Shown in pieces: positions 59,030-64,000 of a stretch of 64,000 nucleotides of DNA. The notes beneath the pieces were generated by a model. It did no database searches, had not been told where the DNA came from, and saw only the letters and a program-made list of their open reading frames with translations. Numbering within the stretch: position 1 is the stretch's first letter; each line of letters opens with the position of its first letter. Both the position numbers and the translations under genes were made by a program. The stretch is from NCBI RefSeq assembly GCF_042611095.1, contig NZ_JBHFPV010000001.1, positions 186,001 to 250,000 of the forward strand, written 5' to 3'. Source of the stretch: Meishania litoralis. Its GTDB lineage: Bacteria > Bacteroidota > Bacteroidia > Flavobacteriales > Flavobacteriaceae.

Positions 59030-59691
59030 TTCTCGAGGCCGATAACATAGAATTAAATTTTGAAGGCAGAAGAATTCTTAATGGAATCTACTTAAAGGCC
59101 GAGATAGGGAAAGTGACCGGTATTTTGGGCAGAAATGGTTCTGGCAAAACCTGTTTACTCCGTATTATTTTTGGGGACCTAATGGCAAAATACAAGAATA
59201 TCAGGATAGATGGTCAATATCAAAGCGGTCATCTTTTTCGAACCCATACTACTTCATATCTGCCACAACATCAGCTTTTACCCGGCGACCTGCAAATTGA
59301 AAAGGCTTTTTCATGGTTCAACGTGAGTTGGCAAACATTTACCGCCTTATTTGAGACGTTCAAAACATATTCTAATACAAGGGTAAATGAACTTTCCAGC
59401 GGTGAAATTCGAATTATCGAAACTTATCTAATTCTTATGACGGATAAGAAAATAATTCTTTTGGACGAACCCTTTTCATTCATTGCACCCATTTATATTG
59501 AAAAGTTCAAGCAACTTATCAGTGCAATAAAAAAAAACGCGCTGATTATAATTACCGATCATTTCTATAGGGATATTCTAGAAGTCAGTGATAATGTCTA
59601 CTTTTTAAAAAATGGAAATTCCAAACCAATAAGGTCGAAGAAGGATTTGGAAAGCGAGGGCTATTTGAATTCAAGTTCAGAGGAGCGATAA
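59026..59691 (+). CDS. Lone ABC-type ATPase with a small membrane partner
   Basis: This 221-residue ABC ATPase is complete: Walker A GRNGSGKTCL near 36, the Q-loop in SYLPQHQLL, signature ELSSGEIRII near 125, Walker B IILLDEPFSF near 143, and switch His in IITDHFY near 181. It has no permease domain, and no full-length permease gene is nearby; its only neighbour on the transcript is the 101-residue three-span protein. The start is a TTG at 59026, inside the stop of that gene. The signature SSG instead of SGG is a small deviation. The substrate and role are unknown. Confidence 0.87.
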   Translation: MILEADNIELNFEGRRILNGIYLKAEIGKVTGILGRNGSGKTCLLRIIFGDLMAKYKNIRIDGQYQSGHLFRTHTTSYLPQHQLLPGDLQIEKAFSWFNVSWQTFTALFETFKTYSNTRVNELSSGEIRIIETYLILMTDKKIILLDEPFSFIAPIYIEKFKQLISAIKKNALIIITDHFYRDILEVSDNVYFLKNGNSKPIRSKKDLESEGYLNSSSEER

Positions 59692-59722
59692 AATTTTGAA
59701 ATAAAGTAGTCGGTCAATCTAC

Positions 59723-60712
59723 TTAATCCTCCAACAATATCCCATTGCTCCTGTGCATTCTATTTTCGCTATCGACCACGATTACCTCGGTAAGGGCGAG
59801 CTGATTAATAAGTGACAACCCTTGATCTTTACCCATAATAAAGATAGCGGTCGCCAAAGCATCGCACAGTTCGGCACTTTTGGCGAACACATGTACGCTG
59901 TTGATACCTGTTGCGGGGTACCCTGTTCTCGGATCTATGATATGCGAATACTTTTTTCCTTTAAATTCAACATATCGGTCAAGGCTCTGCGAAGTGGCCA
60001 CCGAGGACTCTAAAACAGGTAACCAGGTAAAAATCTTGCTCTTGTTCATGGGGTTTGCAATACCGATCAGCCATTTCTCGCCACTTGCTTTGGTTCCCCA
60101 GGTGGTCAGATCACCGGAAGCATTGATAACGCCCGCAACCACCCGTTTTGAGACCAACAACTCTTTGGCCTTATCAGCGGCATAGCCTTTACCTATGCCA
60201 CCAAAAGAAATTTTCATGCCCGCCACTTTCAAAAAAACCGTGCGCTTCTCTTCATTCAAAACGATATTCTTATAACCAACTTTCGCGATCGACTTTTCAA
60301 TTTCTGCCGGCGTCGGTTCATATTTCATACTTCCATCGAACTTCCATACTTGATCCGACGAAGCAAATGAGATATCAAAGGCACCATCGGTCATTTCAGA
60401 AATTTGAATGGACCGTTCTATAAGCTTGAACAATTCATGGCTGACCTTGACCGGTTTTATACCCGCATTTCTATTGATCATCGAAGTTTCCGATAACGGA
60501 TCCCATGAAGATATCATTTTTTCGATTCGACTGATCTCGGCGGTGGCCTCATCGATATTGATAAAACCTATTTCTTCATTGGCGGCCACAACGGTAATAC
60601 CAAAATCGGTACCCATCAATTTTACCGTTCTTTTGACCGTCACGTATTTACGTTCTTGCGCCAAAGTGGTGATCATACAAAAACCAAAAAAAAGGGGGAT
60701 TAACGCTTTCAC
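59723..60712 (-). CDS. apbE: FAD:protein FMN transferase
   Basis: This 329-residue enzyme attaches FMN to proteins or otherwise handles FAD at the periplasmic side. A signal peptide (about 1-18, ending TTLAQE) is present. The FAD/FMN site shows MGTDFGITVVA near 33, SFGGIGKGYAADKAKE near 175 and VIDPRTGYPA-like HIIDPRTGYPATGINS near 263. The Mg site residues seem present. Targets are probably Na+-NQR or RNF subunits, or a reductase, but none of these is in the window. It lies 181 bases downstream of the Rieske gene on the same strand. Confidence 0.92.
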   Translation of the reverse strand: MKALIPLFFGFCMITTLAQERKYVTVKRTVKLMGTDFGITVVAANEEIGFINIDEATAEISRIEKMISSWDPLSETSMINRNAGIKPVKVSHELFKLIERSIQISEMTDGAFDISFASSDQVWKFDGSMKYEPTPAEIEKSIAKVGYKNIVLNEEKRTVFLKVAGMKISFGGIGKGYAADKAKELLVSKRVVAGVINASGDLTTWGTKASGEKWLIGIANPMNKSKIFTWLPVLESSVATSQSLDRYVEFKGKKYSHIIDPRTGYPATGINSVHVFAKSAELCDALATAIFIMGKDQGLSLINQLALTEVIVVDSENRMHRSNGILLED

Positions 60713-60893
60713 ACTTTCAACTTGTTAAAAGTGATATTTGTAGGAAGATTAGATCTTTTTATATAACAGTCTCCATAGGCCTTAAATGAATTCGATGCCA
60801 TAGCCGACCCTATTTTTCGTGAGAAAAGCATCAACCAGGTGTAGGCCAGACCCATGTAGGTTACATTTTAGTATTAAGGGTTCGAAGGTCAAT

Positions 60894-61334
60894 TTACTCA
60901 AAAACCCGCAAGATATCTCCCGAAAGTTCTGTTTTAAAAGTTTTCAACTGGCGAGGCGTCTTACTATCAACTTGGTTCAAAGGTGTTCCGTCAAGTCCAA
61001 ATTTAGAACCATGGGTGTCGCAGTAAAAAAAACCTTCATCATTATCGACATAAGTAACCGTGTCATATTGTTCATGGCTGCAAACTTGGCTCGCCGCAAC
61101 AAAATTACCCTGAAGATCCCTGACCACCACGACCAGATTCTTTCGTATGAAGCCCCCATTGTTCGCCAATGGTTCGGCCTCTTCAGATTTCAAATCAATC
61201 GTAAAATCTATACCGGTAGGTTCAGGTACAATCTGTCCGTTAGCTTCATCTTTTGAACAGCCCTGCAAACAGGGAAACGTCAAAGCAAAAGCTGCACCGG
61301 CGCCCAAACTTCTTAAAAAATCCTTTCTTTCCAT
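60894..61334 (-). CDS. Exported Rieske [2Fe-2S] protein
   Basis: This 146-residue protein has an N-terminal export signal (MERKDFLRSLGAGAAFALTF, with a lipobox-like PCLQGCSK near 26). The Rieske ligands are visible: CSHEQYDTV near 80 (Cys and His) and FYCDTHGSKFGLDGTP near 102 (Cys and His), at standard spacing. It should carry electrons at the outer face of the inner membrane. Its partner is unknown; the apbE gene downstream suggests a flavoprotein electron-transfer context, by inference. It lies 51 bases after purM on the same strand. Confidence 0.9.
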   Translation of the reverse strand: MERKDFLRSLGAGAAFALTFPCLQGCSKDEANGQIVPEPTGIDFTIDLKSEEAEPLANNGGFIRKNLVVVVRDLQGNFVAASQVCSHEQYDTVTYVDNDEGFFYCDTHGSKFGLDGTPLNQVDSKTPRQLKTFKTELSGDILRVFE

Positions 61335-61385
61335 AGCAAGCCCGTTTACAATAGAAAACGCAGTAATAAGGCTTATCGTATAACT

Positions 61386-62564
61386 TTAGTAAATGAAGGT
61401 GCCATAGGTACTTTGAATGGTCAGTTTTTTGGTCGTATTCTCTTCGACCCTACCGATGATCTGGGCAGTAACTCCAAAGCTCTCCGAAGTTTTTATCAAT
61501 TCATCGGCAATGGCTTCATTCGCATAAATCTCCAATCGATGGCCACAATTGAAAACCTGGTACATTTCCTTCCAGTCGGTGCCCGATTGCTCTTGTATCA
61601 GCCTGAACAAGGGCGGTACCGGAAAAAGATTATCCTTAACGACATGCAGGTTTTCAATAAAATGAAGGATTTTGGTTTGGGCGCCACCACTGCAATGAAC
61701 CATTCCATGGATATCTTTGGAATCATACTTTTCCAATATTTTCTTTACGACCGGGGCATAAGTACGTGTAGGCGAAAGTACCAATTTACCTGCATCAAGA
61801 GGAGACCCCGAGACTTGGTCGGTCAATTTCGAACTACCCGAATAAACCAATTCCGAGGGAACGGAAGGATCATAACTTTCGGGGTATTTTTCGGCAAGAT
61901 ATTTGGAAAACACATCATGCCGGGCAGATGTGAGACCATTACTGCCCATACCGCCATTATATTCATTCTCATAGTTAGCCTGTCCGAACGAGGCCAACCC
62001 GACGATCACGTCTCCAGCCCTAATATTGGCATTGTCGATTACATCACTTCTTTTTAAGCGTGCTGTGACCGTGGAATCTACGATAATGGTACGTACCAAA
62101 TCACCTACGTCAGCTGTTTCGCCGCCCGTTGAGCGAATCGTTATTCCATGTTCGGCCAAATTGGAAATCAATTCTTCGGTACCATTGATAATGGCAGAGA
62201 TTACCTCACCTGGTATCAAGTTCTTGTTTCTTCCGATCGTTGAAGACAACATTATGTTATCGATGGCCCCTACACAGATCAGGTCATCGATATTCATGAC
62301 CAAGGCGTCTTGGGCGATACCTTTCCATACTGAAATATCACCGGTCTCCTTCCAATACATATAAGCCAATGACGACTTGGTTCCGGCACCATCGGCGTGC
62401 ATTACCAAACAATACTCATCATCATTGGTCAAATAATCAGGTACAATTTTACAGAAGGCCTTTGGAAATAGTCCTTTATCAATATTTTTGATGGCATTGT
62501 GCACGTCTTCCTTTGATGCCGAAACGCCCCGTTGATTATACCTTTCACTTGTAGAAGAACCCAT
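61386..62564 (-). CDS. purM: Phosphoribosylformylglycinamidine cyclo-ligase
   Basis: This 392-residue ATP-dependent enzyme closes the imidazole ring of AIR in purine synthesis. The Bacteroidetes PurM form is longer than the ~345-residue enteric one. Visible parts are RYNQRGVSASKEDVHNAI at the start, LVMHADGAGTKSSLAYMYW near 54, DDLICVGAIDNIM near 94, IRSTGGETADVGDLV near 142, and the C-terminal VFNCGHRLEIYA near 340. All expected motifs are present. It lies between the GSIII gene and the Rieske gene on the same strand. Confidence 0.94.
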   Translation of the reverse strand: MGSSTSERYNQRGVSASKEDVHNAIKNIDKGLFPKAFCKIVPDYLTNDDEYCLVMHADGAGTKSSLAYMYWKETGDISVWKGIAQDALVMNIDDLICVGAIDNIMLSSTIGRNKNLIPGEVISAIINGTEELISNLAEHGITIRSTGGETADVGDLVRTIIVDSTVTARLKRSDVIDNANIRAGDVIVGLASFGQANYENEYNGGMGSNGLTSARHDVFSKYLAEKYPESYDPSVPSELVYSGSSKLTDQVSGSPLDAGKLVLSPTRTYAPVVKKILEKYDSKDIHGMVHCSGGAQTKILHFIENLHVVKDNLFPVPPLFRLIQEQSGTDWKEMYQVFNCGHRLEIYANEAIADELIKTSESFGVTAQIIGRVEENTTKKLTIQSTYGTFIY

Positions 62565-62641
62565 GTAAACTTATTTATGGCAAAAATAACCGAATCATAA
62601 AAAATTCGGCATTAATTTCATTATTAATGGAAAAGCAAGCC

Positions 62642-64000
62642 CTACCTAATGAACAACAGCTCTCGATATTTGGCCAAAGGCCAAACATGATTATCGACCA
62701 AACGCTCGATCCTATCGGAATGAAATCGAATTTCATCAAAAAAAGGTTTGACCTTATCACAATAGGCAACTGCCTTTTTATCGATATCGGTAATGGCGTT
62801 TGCCGTTTTTCGGGCGGTGACCATAGCATCGGTTTTCTGCTTAAGCGCATTAAGGTGGTTCGATAATTCTTCCAAGAGACTCATTTGCCCTGTTGTCATT
62901 TCCTTATGTGCATTGCCATAAATTTCCTTTAGCCCTTTAACATTCTGAATGATGCTGTTTTGATATGCAATCGCCGCCGGAACGATATAGTTGTAAACCA
63001 GTTCAAAGAAAACCCTGCCTTCTATCTGAATGTTCATTATATAGGTCTCAAGTTCGACCTTTTTGCGGGCAGTGACCTCGACCTGATTCATCACGTTCAA
63101 CGCTTTGAACAGTGCCAAGCTCTCTTTTGTGTCAAGTACTTGTAACGCTTCGGGAGTACTTCTATTATTGCTCAGTTTGCGCTTTTTAGCTTCTTTTTCC
63201 CAATCGGCGCTATAACCATCGCCATCAAAGCGTATTCGTTTCGAAGTCTTGATATACTCTCGCAATACATTGAAGACCGCTTCGTCTTTTTTGAGGTTTT
63301 TCTTCTCGATCAAAACATCGACCTCTTTTTTGAAATCGATAAGTTGTTTGGCCACGATCGTATTCAGGACAGTCATCGGTTTGGCACAGTTGGTCTTTGA
63401 TCCAACACCCCTCATTTCAAACTTATTGCCGGTAAAGGCAAACGGAGACGTTCTATTTCTATCCGTATTGTCCAATAATATTTCGGGTATCTTTCCGACA
63501 ACGTTCAACTTCAGTTCGGTTTTTTCCTCAGGGGACAATTTACCATGGGAGACCCCTTCCAACTCATCGAGAACACTGCTCAATTGATCGCCTATAAATA
63601 TCGACATGATCGCCGGAGGCGCCTCATTGGCCCCCAGCCTATGGTCATTACTGGCAGACGCGATGGAAGAACGCAATAATTCTTCATAAGTGTCCACAGC
63701 TTTGATCGTATTGACGAAAAAAGTCAGGAATTGAAGGTTTTTCATCGGCGTAGTGCCCGGACTTAGGAGATTTACGCCCGTATCGGTGGCCAACGACCAA
63801 TTATTATGTTTACCTGAACCGTTGATGCCTTCGAACGGCTTTTCATGAAATAGCACCTTTAAACTATGTCGTTCGGCCACCTTATCCATAACATCCATCA
63901 ATAAGAGATTATGGTCGACCGCAAGATTGGCCTCCTCAAAAACCGGTGCCAATTCAAACTGGTTCGGCGCTACCTCGTTATGGCGCGTCTTTACCGGAAT
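62642..64000 (-). CDS. glnN: Glutamine synthetase III, C-terminal part (runs off the window)
   Basis: The frame is open to the window edge, so only the last ~452 of about 725 residues are present. It joins ammonia to glutamate using ATP. The type III signature EKPFEGINGSGKHNNWSLA is seen near the start of the visible part, preceded at the edge by KTRHNEVAPNQFELAPVFEEA. The long helical C-terminus (for example AKKRKLSNNRSTPEALQVLD) is also typical of GSIII rather than GSI. It fits the ammonium-uptake cluster at 29-32 kb as the cell's assimilation route. The true start lies beyond 64000. Confidence 0.95.
   Translation of the reverse strand: MPVKTRHNEVAPNQFELAPVFEEANLAVDHNLLLMDVMDKVAERHSLKVLFHEKPFEGINGSGKHNNWSLATDTGVNLLSPGTTPMKNLQFLTFFVNTIKAVDTYEELLRSSIASASNDHRLGANEAPPAIMSIFIGDQLSSVLDELEGVSHGKLSPEEKTELKLNVVGKIPEILLDNTDRNRTSPFAFTGNKFEMRGVGSKTNCAKPMTVLNTIVAKQLIDFKKEVDVLIEKKNLKKDEAVFNVLREYIKTSKRIRFDGDGYSADWEKEAKKRKLSNNRSTPEALQVLDTKESLALFKALNVMNQVEVTARKKVELETYIMNIQIEGRVFFELVYNYIVPAAIAYQNSIIQNVKGLKEIYGNAHKEMTTGQMSLLEELSNHLNALKQKTDAMVTARKTANAITDIDKKAVAYCDKVKPFFDEIRFHSDRIERLVDNHVWPLAKYRELLFIR

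Noticed and set aside
61413..62057. Plus-strand open frame of 214 codons opposite purM
   Set aside because: It is a mirror of a clear enzyme gene and has no homology or signal.
1..64000. tRNA, rRNA, CRISPR arrays, insertion sequences, prophage and restriction or defence systems
   Set aside because: I looked through the gaps and the protein list and found no cloverleaf, spacer array, transposase, integrase, capsid or nuclease gene.

Overview
The window looks like a chromosomal segment of a marine-type Flavobacteriaceae (Bacteroidetes) genome, of the Maribacter/Zobellia/Muricauda kind. The grounds are a SusC/SusD pair, a type III glutamine synthetase, a DUF3276 PUR-type protein, lipoprotein signals, promoter boxes of the Bacteroidetes form TTTG/TAnnTTTG, and gene families typical of that group. 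Most of it is ordinary core and housekeeping sequence. I see no rRNA, tRNA, CRISPR array, prophage, transposase or integrase.

Layout. 1-9 kb: ABC exporter, PUR protein, M14 peptidase, acyltransferase plus bile-acid-type symporter, thioredoxin-like protein plus cupin, DinB protein, 1-Cys peroxiredoxin. 9.4-10.5 kb: a cold-shock gene followed by an apparently empty stretch that holds three ~30-residue membrane peptides. 10.5-23 kb: mostly minus strand, with a cyclophilin-FKBP fusion, PPK2 plus M28 peptidase, a five-gene run (ABC exporter, MscS channel, barrel protein, NtrC-like regulator without a DNA-binding domain), and grpE-dnaJ. 23-28 kb: mnmD, ilvE, then an AT-rich patch of three unrecognised genes. 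28-32 kb: small membrane genes, crcB, and a glnK-amtB-porin nitrogen cluster preceded by two dyads and a 48-codon open frame. 32-45 kb: PfpI-like protein, hydrolase, MscS, a sodium:alanine symporter with twin palindromes at its start, a 7TM-LuxR regulator, an Lrp regulator, icmF, purU. 45.7-53.6 kb: TPR-7TM-AraC regulator, then SusC, SusD and a third lipoprotein. 53.8-64 kb: secreted proteins, pyrF, prfA, a small membrane protein with an ABC ATPase, apbE, a Rieske protein, purM, and the C-terminal part of glutamine synthetase III, which runs off the window.

The strongest unexplained signal is a family of tiny single-span membrane proteins. Three sit in tandem at 9801-10398. A fourth, with an extended tail, starts at 28336 just upstream of crcB. 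The first 22 residues of all four align without gaps: Met1, Thr/Ser3, Phe4, Leu11, an Asn in mid-membrane at 15, and Ser22. Next in interest are the twin ACCTT-N10-AAGGT palindromes at the symporter start, the paired CCCTA/TAGGG dyads and hidden open frame ahead of glnK, and the three-span protein coupled to a lone ABC ATPase.
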